Of a stretch of DNA of 64,000 nt, positions 8,827-18,302 are shown piece by piece. How positions within the stretch are numbered: position 1 is the stretch's first letter; the number at the start of each line of letters is the position of its first letter. The position numbers and the translations under genes are program-made. Source of the DNA: Sphingobacterium psychroaquaticum (lineage in GTDB: Bacteria; Bacteroidota; Bacteroidia; Sphingobacteriales; Sphingobacteriaceae); the NCBI RefSeq assembly GCF_900177625.1, contig NZ_FXAU01000005.1:124001-188000 (forward strand). Reading direction: 5' to 3'. The notes beneath the pieces were generated by a model. It had not been told where the DNA came from and ran no database searches. It saw only the letters and a list, made by a program, of their open reading frames with translations.

Positions 8827-10911
8827 TTATTTCCTTTTTGGCTTCCTCTTTTCAAAATCAAAGGAGGTCTCGCCTTTATCGTTCATGACGATATAGGCAT
8901 CGAATTTATTGCCCGATTTGCTTTTCATGCCTTTGATAAGCTTGGTTTTTCCGTTGGTTATAAGGCTTTCTACATCGGTAAGGCTCAATTGCACTCCGCA
9001 CACCGTACGGAAATGACGCCAACCGCACCCCTCATTTGGGCATTTTACAACCTTATTCCATACCAATAGCTGATGGCTCTTGCATTGTGGGCAGGTCAGT
9101 TCGGGTTGCTTTTCTTTGGCAATGGTCATATCCAAAAGTTCCCGTGTAATGGAAGTGGCATAGGTTTCCATTTCACGGTAAAAAGCACCTGCATCCGTCT
9201 CGTTGTTTTCGATTTTCTGCAATGCCATTTCCCATTCGGCGGTCATGGCTACATCGGAAATCTTTTTGTCCTTTACAGCCCCGTAAACCTGCAATCCCTT
9301 AGCGGTAGGGATAAGAGATTTATTTTCACGCCTAATGTAATCCCTTTTAAACAGCGTTTCTATAATAGAGGCTCTTGTGGCAGGTGTACCGATACCGATG
9401 TCTTTTAGGGCTTTCCGTTCGTCCTCGTTGTCAATCTCTTTTCCGGCATTTTCCATTGCGGACAACAGACCTGCCTCGGTGTAAAGCACGGGTGGTTTGG
9501 TTTTCTTTTCCAGTACGGAAGCCTCTTTGATTTTCAGCTCATCGCCTACCTTTAATTCCGGTAGTTCCTGTACAGGCTCGCTGTCGTCATCTGCAAATTT
9601 TTCTTTGATGCCTCGCCATCCAGCTTCGAGGATTTTGCACCCTTTCAATGTGAAATCATAGTGTAAAGCCTGCAATCCGATGTCGGTTATTGCTTTGGTA
9701 CAGGCAGGCGAAAGGGCTTCCAGTAATCGGTGTGCAATCATATCATATATGACGTTTTCGTGTGCGGACAATTCGGACGGGATTTTTTCTGTAATCAGCA
9801 GACCGTGGTGGTCTGTCACTTTTACATCGTTCACGATGCGTTTATTGAAACGACCCCATTTCACTTTTCCGACAGCCTTTTTGCACGAAGCCCTTACCTC
9901 TAAATTCCTAACCAGTGCAGGGATTTCCGACCACATATCTTCGGGAATGTATTTGCTCCCTGTACGTGGGTAGGTGATAAACTTCTTTTCGTACAGGCTT
10001 TGGGCAATGTTCAATGTTTCCTCGGCGGTATAGGATGCTCTTTTGTTGGCTTCTTTCTGCAATCCCGTAAGGTCGAACAGCAAAGGCGGTTGCTCCGTGA
10101 CCGTTTTGCTCTCGACTGCCGTAACAGTAGCCGTTCCGGCACGTTGGACAGATTTCAGCGTATCGTCAGCAAGTTTTCTATCATCCCATTTGGTCTTTGA
10201 AAGGCTCTTAAAGTCCACAAATTCTCTGCGATGTTCCAACTGGATTTGGAAATATTTTTTGATGGCAAAATCCCTGTTTTCCAAATACCGCTTGCAGACA
10301 AGGGCAAGCGTTGGCGTTTGCACCCGTCCGAGCGAGTACACGCCACGACCTGCCGAAATGCTCAATGCCTGCGAGGCATTGATACCCACGAGCCAATCGG
10401 CTCTACTTCGTCCTTGTCCGGCTCTGTACAGCCCGTCAAAATCGCTTCCGGCTTTTAGGCTGTCAAAGCCCTGTTTAATCGCTTTTTCCGTCAGCGAGCT
10501 TATCCATAGACGTTCAAAGGGTTTACGGCATTTTAGGTACTCGTAAATGTACCTAAAGATGAGTTCGCCCTCACGTCCGGCATCGGTGGCCACGATAATA
10601 CTATCGCATCTACCGATGACCTGTTCGATGGTTTTCAACTGTTTCAATGCTCCGCTATCGGGAACATAGCTTTTGTCCTTTTTAATCTTTCGTACGGCCA
10701 GTAAAAAAGGGTCGGGCAATATGGGCAGGGCTGCCCTTTGGAAGCCCGACACCCCGTAATCTTCGGGCATAGCCAGTCCGACCAAATGCCCCAATGCCCA
10801 CGTAACTTCATAGCCGTTTCCTGCGAAATAGCCATCCCGTTTTTCAGTCGCTCCCAAAAGGGTAGCTATTTCTCTCGCCACACTTGGCTTTTCTGCAATG
10901 ATTGCTTTCAT
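8827..10911 (-). CDS. topB: Type IA DNA topoisomerase III (conjugative-element type)
   Basis: A 694-residue topoisomerase of the TopB kind carried by Bacteroidota conjugative transposons, where it helps excision and plasmid-like processing. The N-terminal Toprim domain has Glu7 (IIAEKPS) and the acidic cluster ATDAGREGE (Asp110, Glu114, Glu116). The catalytic tyrosine is Tyr314 in FITYPRTGSKY. The C-terminus has a four-cysteine zinc ribbon (CPQCKS then CPNEGCGW), then a basic tail. It appears intact. It follows the DUF4099/DUF3945 gene on the same strand with a gap of about 95 bases. Its base composition is GC-richer by eye than the flanking genes. Confidence 0.95.
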   Translation of the reverse strand: MKAIIAEKPSVAREIATLLGATEKRDGYFAGNGYEVTWALGHLVGLAMPEDYGVSGFQRAALPILPDPFLLAVRKIKKDKSYVPDSGALKQLKTIEQVIGRCDSIIVATDAGREGELIFRYIYEYLKCRKPFERLWISSLTEKAIKQGFDSLKAGSDFDGLYRAGQGRSRADWLVGINASQALSISAGRGVYSLGRVQTPTLALVCKRYLENRDFAIKKYFQIQLEHRREFVDFKSLSKTKWDDRKLADDTLKSVQRAGTATVTAVESKTVTEQPPLLFDLTGLQKEANKRASYTAEETLNIAQSLYEKKFITYPRTGSKYIPEDMWSEIPALVRNLEVRASCKKAVGKVKWGRFNKRIVNDVKVTDHHGLLITEKIPSELSAHENVIYDMIAHRLLEALSPACTKAITDIGLQALHYDFTLKGCKILEAGWRGIKEKFADDDSEPVQELPELKVGDELKIKEASVLEKKTKPPVLYTEAGLLSAMENAGKEIDNEDERKALKDIGIGTPATRASIIETLFKRDYIRRENKSLIPTAKGLQVYGAVKDKKISDVAMTAEWEMALQKIENNETDAGAFYREMETYATSITRELLDMTIAKEKQPELTCPQCKSHQLLVWNKVVKCPNEGCGWRHFRTVCGVQLSLTDVESLITNGKTKLIKGMKSKSGNKFDAYIVMNDKGETSFDFEKRKPKRK

Positions 10912-11005
10912 AATGCTATTGGATTAAGTGTTGGATATTTCTCTTTGAGAAACCCCTCCGTCTCTTTTGAGTGGGGATTTCCAAAGAAAAATGTTTTTTA
11001 TAGTG

Positions 11006-12448
11006 TTATCTTCTCACTCCTTTGGATTTAGCCGGAGCGTTAGGCTCATTCTGCCGTTGCTGTTGCCTCGTATTTTTCGGCTTTTGCTGTTCCGGTTTCA
11101 AAGGCTCTCGGATGTTCTTTGTCGCCTCGTTGGTCTTTCCCTCGGAGTTGACGGCTACCTGTGTTTTGTGAGACTCGGCAGGTTGCGTCTTTTTTTTCAG
11201 TGTATTGGGGTTTCTAAAGCTGAAATCATATTTTTCTGTTTCTTTGTTCAGCGTAACATACCCTTTGTACGGCTGTCCTTTTCCGTCTTTAAAATCCGAC
11301 ACATAAATAGTTTTGCCCTCCGTAAGCTGTTTGTACTGTTCATCCGAAAACTCTTTGCCACGGAAGGTTTTCGGGTCATGTGCCTGGGTTTGTTTAGGGG
11401 CTTTGTCGCCAAAAAGGTACTCTGGATATTTTTTGTCGGCATTGAACTGTACATAGGCATTTTTGTTCGTACTGTTTTTAAAATTCAACCCCTCTAAATA
11501 GATGGCTTTCCCGTCTTTCAAATCCTGTTTTTGGTCTTCGGTCAGCTTTACGCCCTTAATCTCATCGGGTACTTTTATCCTGTCCTGCCTAAATGCAATG
11601 ACCTCGTTTGTTAGGTGGTCGATACTGATAACGGACGGTATCTTTTCGCCCGTTTTTCGGTTGGTCAGTTCTACCACACGCCCCATGTTTCCGGTTTTCA
11701 GCAGGTTCTCTTTGTCCTCTTTGGTAAATTCGTAACCAAAGAAAGGGGTATGGAGGTTTGGCTCATGGCGGACACCGTACATCATAAGTACAGGTTTCCC
11801 ATTTTCACCGTCTTGGAAACCGAGACGTGCCTCTGAGCGCATGATGACCGAACCAAAATTGAAACTTGTCGGATAGACCTTATTGGTTTTATAGCCTTTC
11901 AATAGCAAATCCAACTGTCCGTCTTTTTCAAGTCGCTCTTTGTTTACCCCGAAATTCTCTAAATTTTTCCAGTCCACGTCTTCGGCTTTATAGCGGTGAT
12001 CGTTTTTTTCCTCTGTTTCCTGCATTTTGGGTGTTGCCTGTGGTGCTTCCACATCCTTTTTGGCTTCCTGCGTTTGCTCCTTTGGCTCTTTGACCTCATG
12101 CTTTGCTGTGACAGCTTCGCCCTCTTTGGTCGGGGTATCGACCTGTTTCTGTATCTGTTTGGCAGTTTCGACCGCTTCCTTTGCAGGCACTTTAAAGAAT
12201 GAGAAATGGGTCGGGTCTTTTAGCTGTCGCCAAAAGTTGGAGAAGAAATTTGTAAACAAATCTCCGGCTCTGTCCACTCGCATGAATTGGCTTTGGTTTT
12301 TCTTGGTGGCATCAACGGTTTTCAGATTACCGTTTCCGTCAACACCCATTACGGCTTGGATTTTCTTTTTCTCCTTGTCCATCACCAACAGCACATCCGA
12401 AAGCTGTTCGGGATATTGCTGTGGATTTTCGATTGCTTGTTCGCTCAT
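11006..12448 (-). CDS. DUF4099/DUF3945-domain mobile-element protein
   Basis: A 480-residue protein of the kind that sits beside topB in Bacteroidota conjugative elements. Residues 1-90 form a conserved N-terminal segment, a low-complexity K/E/Q linker follows to about 150, then a DUF4099-like domain begins at AEDVDWKNLENFGV. Two DUF3945-like repeats follow: one around EIKGVKLTEDQKQDLKDGKA and one around FRGKEFSDEQYKQL, each near a GKxIY(L/V) strand. The tail is basic and Q/N/K-rich and ends in KGVRR. Function is not established; the family and its topB linkage are known only by association. Confidence 0.85.
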   Translation of the reverse strand: MSEQAIENPQQYPEQLSDVLLVMDKEKKKIQAVMGVDGNGNLKTVDATKKNQSQFMRVDRAGDLFTNFFSNFWRQLKDPTHFSFFKVPAKEAVETAKQIQKQVDTPTKEGEAVTAKHEVKEPKEQTQEAKKDVEAPQATPKMQETEEKNDHRYKAEDVDWKNLENFGVNKERLEKDGQLDLLLKGYKTNKVYPTSFNFGSVIMRSEARLGFQDGENGKPVLMMYGVRHEPNLHTPFFGYEFTKEDKENLLKTGNMGRVVELTNRKTGEKIPSVISIDHLTNEVIAFRQDRIKVPDEIKGVKLTEDQKQDLKDGKAIYLEGLNFKNSTNKNAYVQFNADKKYPEYLFGDKAPKQTQAHDPKTFRGKEFSDEQYKQLTEGKTIYVSDFKDGKGQPYKGYVTLNKETEKYDFSFRNPNTLKKKTQPAESHKTQVAVNSEGKTNEATKNIREPLKPEQQKPKNTRQQQRQNEPNAPAKSKGVRR

Positions 12449-12508
12449 GATATTGATTATTTAAAGTTTACATCGTCCGAAAGTAATCCATCTATATATC
12501 CCAACTGT

Positions 12509-12844
12509 TTATCTATCCTTAGACGGCGGTGTTTGTCTCGGATTTTCCTTTGTCCGCCGTATGGGGGCATTGAAACTTTCCCTTATGAACTGGTGTACGT
12601 CCGATAATTTGTAGTACAGCTTTCCGCTAATGGTGTAATACGGCAACTTGCCTGTGGAGCGGTAGCGTTGCAGGGAACGGTGGCTGATTTTCAGCATGAG
12701 GAGCAAGTCTTGGTTGTCCAATAGTTCCTCGCCATCTATGCTCTGCCGTTCTTTCTTAATGTTTAGCACGTATTCTTTCAGAATATCGAAACGTTCCATT
12801 ATACGCTCCATCCATGCGATAAATTCCATTCTGTCGATGTTCAC
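12509..12844 (-). CDS. Helix-turn-helix (excisionase/MerR-like) DNA-binding protein
   Basis: A 111-residue protein with a winged-helix/excisionase-type HTH in its middle: LDNQDLLLMLKISHRSLQRY, then a GKLPYY wing and a KLYYKLSDVHQFI segment. Its N-terminus (MEFIAWMERIMERF) is a helix typical of HTH proteins located upstream of DUF3945/topB in conjugative elements. A probable job is transcriptional control or excision architecture. The longest start is a GTG at 12844; the in-frame ATG at 12829 (MEFIAW) is an equally plausible start. It is upstream of, and collinear with, the DUF3945 gene. Confidence 0.85.
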   Translation of the reverse strand: MNIDRMEFIAWMERIMERFDILKEYVLNIKKERQSIDGEELLDNQDLLLMLKISHRSLQRYRSTGKLPYYTISGKLYYKLSDVHQFIRESFNAPIRRTKENPRQTPPSKDR

Positions 12845-13107
12845 AACAATAACTTTTTAATGATTTCTATACCACAAAATTGGAGCGATTGGCGGAGGCT
12901 GTCGTCCGATACGTATGTATCAAAAAGGCACTTTTTTCTTTTTTTACAATTCGTGCAAAGTACCGTTTTTAGGGGCTTTTGGCACTTTTTGGTCAATGGC
13001 TCGGTGTGCCATACGACCAATTTGCCGATAGACACATATAGGCAAACGCACAAAAAAAGGACAGCACCGACTGATGCTGTCCTATTATCGACAAGAAAAG
13101 ATGAAAA
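12845..13107. other. Intergenic region between the HTH gene and RteC copy 2
   Basis: A 263-base gap that should contain the promoter of the HTH-DUF3945-topB unit and the 3' end of the RteC transcript. It holds a near-palindrome GATACGTATGTATC (12908-12921). The only open frame here (minus strand, 12841-13053) has low-complexity Cys/Lys content and no recognisable family, so I do not call it a gene. Confidence 0.5.
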
Positions 13108-13956
13108 TTATGGGTTGTCTTCCTTGTCCATATATTCCTCTAAGTTTTGTTTCAGTTGGTCTAAAAACAGTGTCCGTGAGCCTGCACGGGTTTTCATTCG
13201 GTGGAAGCTGTTGTGGATGTCGTTCAGTGATACACGGAACAGGATTTGGAATACCATGCTGATTTTGCGGATGCCTATTTTCCCATGCGAAATGGCATCG
13301 CAGGCATAGAGTGCATAAATCAATTCGATAAGGGCGTTTTTTGTCTGTGTCCAAAAGAAGTCTTTTGTTTCTTCGTGTTGAAGCAGTACATCGGGATTTT
13401 GTTCGGGGCTTAGCTTTGTTGTCAGATAGTTATATATTAATTCGTTGGCGATGATTTTCGCCACCTTATAATCAAAATAGGTCGAAAATTTGGTATCTAT
13501 TTCAAACACAAAGCTGTTCAGCCCATCATGGCAGTTGATTTTGCCAAGCGTAAAATACTGTTCATCTCGGTCAGTTCTGCCGGAACGGTAATAACGGTAG
13601 AAGTCGGAATTGCAGACATGCTCCGTATATTCTTTTTTGAGTTGTTGCAGGTGCATGGCAAAATAATTTTCATAGATATTCCCGTTGCTTGCAGGGCAGG
13701 CAGTTTCTATTCTGAACACTTTGTTGTAATAGATGAGTTTGCCAAGAACGGTCGGCTTTATCTGTTTAAAAAAAAGGATTTCGTCTTCTTTATTCGTGAA
13801 GCCATCTTTCACTATATCTTCTTTGACATCGCTAAGAAGTTCTTTTAAGTAAATTGTCATCCCATAAGCCTCTTCCATAAAACTGGAAGCCTCGGAAGAC
13901 AATTTTTGCTCCTGTTTCTGTATGTCGGAGACTATTTTGTGTAATAGGTGTCTCAT
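13108..13956 (-). CDS. RteC-domain protein (copy 2)
   Basis: A 282-residue RteC-family regulator, oriented with the HTH-DUF3945-topB genes. It shares the whole domain plan with copy 1 at 7406-8233: EILFFKQIKP, KLIYYNKVFRIET, FYRYYRSG, FDYKVAKIIANELIYNYL, IELIYALYA. In CTnDOT RteC binds upstream of the xis genes to trigger excision; a comparable role toward the HTH/topB unit is inference. It is GC-richer than copy 1 and similar in composition to topB, so this copy probably belongs natively to the topB module while copy 1 has a different history. Confidence 0.88.
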   Translation of the reverse strand: MRHLLHKIVSDIQKQEQKLSSEASSFMEEAYGMTIYLKELLSDVKEDIVKDGFTNKEDEILFFKQIKPTVLGKLIYYNKVFRIETACPASNGNIYENYFAMHLQQLKKEYTEHVCNSDFYRYYRSGRTDRDEQYFTLGKINCHDGLNSFVFEIDTKFSTYFDYKVAKIIANELIYNYLTTKLSPEQNPDVLLQHEETKDFFWTQTKNALIELIYALYACDAISHGKIGIRKISMVFQILFRVSLNDIHNSFHRMKTRAGSRTLFLDQLKQNLEEYMDKEDNP

Positions 13957-14322
13957 AATACTAAGGGTTTAAAATGAAGCCAATATGCCTCCGCAAAATT
14001 TGTGATTAGTACCGAGTTTTTTTCATGAGACAGAACGAAGTCAGGGAAGATTTTTATTACTTAAACAATTGGTCAAAAACACATCTATGTCCGTCAAAAT
14101 TCGTAAATTGTCGCACATGAATGTTAATTCATAAAATCTCTCATCATATAGCAAGATCAAATGTTACAAATGTGAGAGCAAACTATTTATTAGTGAATTT
14201 CAAATATTTTTAGGTGGGAAAGCAATGATACTCCGATTAAATAGACAGTTTAGCTTGGTCTGTCTAATAAGATGAAAATATTTTTTTTCGCACATGGAGT
14301 AAAAAAATAAACTTACAAACTA
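13957..14322. other. Gene-free boundary between mobile-element core and the AT-rich defence-like operon
   Basis: A 366-base AT-rich stretch between divergent genes (RteC copy 2 leftward, the 1177-aa gene rightward). It must hold both promoters. I see an inverted repeat AGACAG (14243-14248) / CTGTCT (14260-14265) and, nearer the start codon, CTTG (14254-14257) then TATTTTTT (14279-14286), an imperfect -33/-7 pair with 21-base spacing. No RNA gene or ORF of interest is visible. Confidence 0.5.
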
Positions 14323-17300
14323 ATGCATAAGAAAAAGCATAAGGTAATATCAGATGGGGCAAGTTTCGTTAGAAATCAATATCCAAAAATTGTTGGGGAA
14401 GAGAAAGACAGAAACAGGACAATACACAAGCTGAAGGAAGCTTTGGACTATCCTGAGTTATGTAATGCAATAGATTTTATGGGTAAAACCATACCAAAAA
14501 GAAACCAACAATTAATTTGGGGAAATCCACTGCCAAAAAGTTATTCAGAATTAGGGACGTTAAAAGAAATCCCCATATTGGGATTGTATAAAGATGGTAG
14601 GTTAGATCCAGTAAATCTAGCTTCGGAACTGAATTTGGTGTTGATTGGAGTTAGAAAGTTTAAGTACGAAATAAATCTGTTTTTGAGATACAAGGAAGAT
14701 TACGAACGCTATTTGTTAACAGGAGAATATACTAAAGCTGAAGCACAATTAAATAAAATTGAGAATGAAATTTGCTTTTCTTTATGGAGTTTAGAAAATA
14801 GATTTGTCTTAAAAGAACTTTCAGGTAAAGCGTCAGAAAATAAAGAGTTTCTAGGCTATTTTAACGAGGTGAATGAATCAGATGCAATAACTAAGCATCT
14901 TGCTCACTACCTAAGTTTAAGAGCCGAACATTCACTATCTGTTAATCGATATCTTAGTGATTTAGAGATGTCTTTAAATAATATTAGAGAAAGTGACACA
15001 AAAGAAGCATTTCAAAATTATTACAGATTTAAGCTCACGTTTCTTAATCACATAGACTTTAATAATTATGGCGAGATATTGTCTATTGATTTTCCTCACA
15101 GCATCATTGACAGATACCTAACATTAACAAGAGTGCTAACCAATTTATTAGCCGTATCTAGTTATCTTGAAGAAATTGAAAATGATAAAAAGACCTTTCT
15201 GAAATTATACTTGCAAAACAGGATTAATTATCTGATTAAAAAAATAGACGATCCTTTACTTTATAAACTTAAAATATTATCTGGAGATACTATTTTCCCC
15301 GCATTTGACATTAAAAAAAGTCTGCAGGAAATCAAGATAATAGACAATTACACTAGTGGATTGTACAATTTAGCTGAACAAGAATTACAAAAATTATTAA
15401 TATCTAATCCTACTCAATTTGATCTGTACATACTTTACATCAAGTCTTTAATATATCAGAAAAAAAGTTTTACCCCACTAAATAATGTAAAAACTTTACA
15501 GAATGAGATTTTATATGACGTTTACAAAATCGTTTCTGTTACCACTAATCCCGACCAAGCAGCTTTAAACCTTCTTAGAATATCAAATAATATAACAAGT
15601 AGTGTTCTTAGTTATGGTATTACTGATTTTGTATATTATCAAACAAAAGGTAAAAAGGAGCGCAAGCTCCTGTCACGCTTGTCATATAATATTGCAAACC
15701 CCATTGTTTATGATACTTTTACTGAGCCCGCTGTACAAGAAAGATTTCTTGAAATGTTATCCGAAAAATTCCCAAACTCAATAACAATTGAGTTTTTCCA
15801 AGAGCGATTAAAAGGACTTGATTATCTCCTTAAATATGAACAGAAAATACCTGAAGGTAAGTATAAGGTAGAACTGGCTCAAAAGTTTCAAGAGAGTAAT
15901 GACTATGTAAGCGCTTCAAAAGAATGGGAATTTTTAATTAAAAATTACAAGGATACTATCCCAATATTGGAAACGTCTATAACTAATTTATTCAAATGTT
16001 ACCTGTGCCTCAACCAAGTCAATAACTGTATCGAATTATTTGTGGATAGTTTCTTCTACAACAATCATATTATTGATAAAATTGAGGTAGAGGAGCTTTT
16101 GGAGAAAATACATTCTAATAAATTTAGAAACGTAGAGAAAAATATAGACCTACCTATTTTTTATACAATAGTAGATGCCGATGAAGTTGAAACTCATATA
16201 GCCTTTGAACTTTTTAATGAACAATGTGGCGTCGAAAAAGCAAGTGAATTACTTAACAACGATAAATTATCGTTCAATTTTGCGAAATTCATGTATTATC
16301 TAGAATTTACGTGCAGTCCAAAGGTTCTAATGCATTCAACTTTTATTGACAACTCGAAGGAGCGGTTAGAAGAACGCCTTTCGATTGCTAATTTCATCAA
16401 AGAAAAAGAGCCAAATAATAAAAATGTTGCCTCAGAAATAAAAAGCATACAAAACATTTTAGTGATACATCAAGGACTTATCGATTTAGATGAAAGTAAA
16501 ATTTATGTCAACGAACAAGGTATTCTAGAAAATGAATTGCAAGAGTTTGAGGCCATTTACGATAGATTTGAAATTATTTCTGGAATATCTGGTAGCAAGA
16601 AACTTTTATGGTTAGAAGGTGGAAAACTCACTACATATTCTTCTCAAGAAAATACGGGGCTTGAAAAGATTGAATATTCCAACAATCCAGTATTTGATAT
16701 ATATTTAGAATTGTTTAATGCTGTTAAAGACAAATTTCTTAACAGTCAGTTTGGTATAGTTGCGTATTTAAGTACTAGAATAAGACATGGGGTTTTGGTA
16801 GGAGAATTACGGCCTGTTTTTGAGACTCACAATTTAATAACATTAAAAGAGGGAAATACAAACCGATATAGGCGTAATTACCATTGGGATTATGTTTATA
16901 ACACTTTTCCTAGTGAACGAAAAGAGCAGATCCAAATATTGTTAAGTGATTTTGCTAGTAAAGTAGATGGAGTGATATTTGATTTGATAAAAAAGAATCT
17001 ACAAGTCTACAAACCAGAGATTAACGATGAAGGATGGTTTGATTATGAATTCAATTCTAATGAATTATGGTATCATTCTATCGTCGCTATTAAAAGCGAA
17101 AGTTTTGAAGATTTCGTCGAGGGGATATTTTCAGTTTTATGGGAGAAGACGGACGAAAATTTAGAGCGAATACGAAATAAAATTCAAGGCGATATACTTA
17201 GTCAATTTAACACCTATTTCAACGAGTTGGAGAAAAATGTTTATAATCAACTTGGAGAACAAAATAGTGAACCAATTAGGAAAGCAATTAAAGATTGCTC

Positions 17301-17856
17301 TACAGAGATACAGACGATAATCCAAAAAATAAGCAGATGGTTTAAACGAAGCGAGATAAAAGCTTCTGATTTTAGCATAACGGAATTAATTAACGTAGTA
17401 GTAGAGTACACCAATAAAAGTAGTTGGCATAAACGATTGTCTGTCAAAAGAAACGCTGGTTTTGATATTAAAATAAAAGGAGAATATAAAACACATTTTG
17501 CAGACTTGATTCGAATCTTCTTGGAGAATGTCATAAAGCATTCTGATGATGCAGTTCACGATTTAAACTGCTCTATATCAACAGATCAGGATAGTTACTC
17601 CAATCTTATAATCACTATCACAAACGAAATCACAAACGAAACTAGCCTAGAAACACTAAAGTCTGTCTGGAGTGGTAATAGTCTTGATACTGACAAACTT
17701 TTGAACGAAGGAAAGTCAGGATATCATAAGGCATTCAAAATATTGACCTCTGATTTAAAAAGCTCACGGAATAATTGCCTTACCACTAGTATATCTAACG
17801 ATGGACAGGAGTTCTCCGTTATACTGACCATTAATATTGAAGACTTGATATCATGA
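14323..17856 (+). CDS. Large helical-repeat sensor histidine kinase-like protein (DtcA-like, Detocs-type)
   Basis: A 1177-residue soluble protein with no signal peptide or membrane segment. Residues about 80-780 are almost entirely helical, with TPR-like pairs (for example ASKEWEFLIKNYKDTIPILE), so a cytoplasmic sensor. A conserved-looking block follows: YLSTRIRHGVLVGELRPVFE, where His822 is the best candidate phospho-acceptor. After a coiled segment, a GHKL/HATPase_c domain closes the protein: N-box LIRIFLENVIKHSDD (Glu1068, Asn1069, Lys1072) and G-box-like NEGKSGYHKAFKIL (about 1128-1141). Its stop overlaps the next gene's start (ATGA), which encodes a lone receiver. Sensor with repeats, receiver, receiver-effector is the layout of Detocs defence operons; the assignment is by architecture only. 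Very AT-rich, suggesting transfer. Confidence 0.72.
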   Translation: MHKKKHKVISDGASFVRNQYPKIVGEEKDRNRTIHKLKEALDYPELCNAIDFMGKTIPKRNQQLIWGNPLPKSYSELGTLKEIPILGLYKDGRLDPVNLASELNLVLIGVRKFKYEINLFLRYKEDYERYLLTGEYTKAEAQLNKIENEICFSLWSLENRFVLKELSGKASENKEFLGYFNEVNESDAITKHLAHYLSLRAEHSLSVNRYLSDLEMSLNNIRESDTKEAFQNYYRFKLTFLNHIDFNNYGEILSIDFPHSIIDRYLTLTRVLTNLLAVSSYLEEIENDKKTFLKLYLQNRINYLIKKIDDPLLYKLKILSGDTIFPAFDIKKSLQEIKIIDNYTSGLYNLAEQELQKLLISNPTQFDLYILYIKSLIYQKKSFTPLNNVKTLQNEILYDVYKIVSVTTNPDQAALNLLRISNNITSSVLSYGITDFVYYQTKGKKERKLLSRLSYNIANPIVYDTFTEPAVQERFLEMLSEKFPNSITIEFFQERLKGLDYLLKYEQKIPEGKYKVELAQKFQESNDYVSASKEWEFLIKNYKDTIPILETSITNLFKCYLCLNQVNNCIELFVDSFFYNNHIIDKIEVEELLEKIHSNKFRNVEKNIDLPIFYTIVDADEVETHIAFELFNEQCGVEKASELLNNDKLSFNFAKFMYYLEFTCSPKVLMHSTFIDNSKERLEERLSIANFIKEKEPNNKNVASEIKSIQNILVIHQGLIDLDESKIYVNEQGILENELQEFEAIYDRFEIISGISGSKKLLWLEGGKLTTYSSQENTGLEKIEYSNNPVFDIYLELFNAVKDKFLNSQFGIVAYLSTRIRHGVLVGELRPVFETHNLITLKEGNTNRYRRNYHWDYVYNTFPSERKEQIQILLSDFASKVDGVIFDLIKKNLQVYKPEINDEGWFDYEFNSNELWYHSIVAIKSESFEDFVEGIFSVLWEKTDENLERIRNKIQGDILSQFNTYFNELEKNVYNQLGEQNSEPIRKAIKDCSTEIQTIIQKISRWFKRSEIKASDFSITELINVVVEYTNKSSWHKRLSVKRNAGFDIKIKGEYKTHFADLIRIFLENVIKHSDDAVHDLNCSISTDQDSYSNLIITITNEITNETSLETLKSVWSGNSLDTDKLLNEGKSGYHKAFKILTSDLKSSRNNCLTTSISNDGQEFSVILTINIEDLIS

Positions 17857-18302
17857 AAATACTATTTATAGAAGACCATCCACTAAAACAAGCTCAGATT
17901 AACAAATTTATCAATGATAATTTTGCTGATTATGAAATAATTCTCCGAAACTCATATATAAGCGGACTAAAAGAGCTAAAAAAAAACCATAGCGATTATG
18001 ATGTTCTTCTTTTAGATATAAGTATGCCTAATTACGATATATCTTCCGAAGAAAGTGGTGGCGATTGGATGCCATTGGCGGGAAAAAAAATACTTAAAGA
18101 AATGTATTTGAGAGATATTAGTACCAAGGCAATAGTCATAACTATGCATGGAAGTTTTGATGATGGCACTCGTATTACCGACTTAGATAGTGAGTTAGCG
18201 AATGAGTTTCCTGATAATTACATTGGTTATGTATACTATTCTCAAATAACCGAGGATTGGAAAGAACAGCTTGGAAAACTAATCAAATCTTTACTTAAAT
18301 GA
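17853..18302 (+). CDS. Stand-alone receiver-domain protein (DtcB-like)
   Basis: A 149-residue single receiver domain with no output domain. The acidic pocket is present (Glu7-Asp8), the phospho-acceptor is Asp55 in LLLDISMP, and Thr97 is the conserved beta-4 hydroxyl residue in VITMHG. The beta-5 lysine is not found: the expected position reads GYVYYSQ. The loop after Asp55 is longer than usual. It overlaps both neighbours by four bases (ATGA), so translation is probably coupled. In Detocs the lone receiver is thought to act as a phosphate sink that prevents accidental effector activation; here this is inference from order and architecture. CheY-like signalling is the alternative. Confidence 0.75.
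   Translation: MKILFIEDHPLKQAQINKFINDNFADYEIILRNSYISGLKELKKNHSDYDVLLLDISMPNYDISSEESGGDWMPLAGKKILKEMYLRDISTKAIVITMHGSFDDGTRITDLDSELANEFPDNYIGYVYYSQITEDWKEQLGKLIKSLLK

Noticed and set aside
12841..13053. 70-residue minus-strand ORF with CTNCKKRKKC pattern between RteC copy 2 and the HTH gene
   Set aside because: The Cys/Lys-rich pattern comes from low-complexity intergenic sequence; no family is recognisable and it occupies the expected promoter region.
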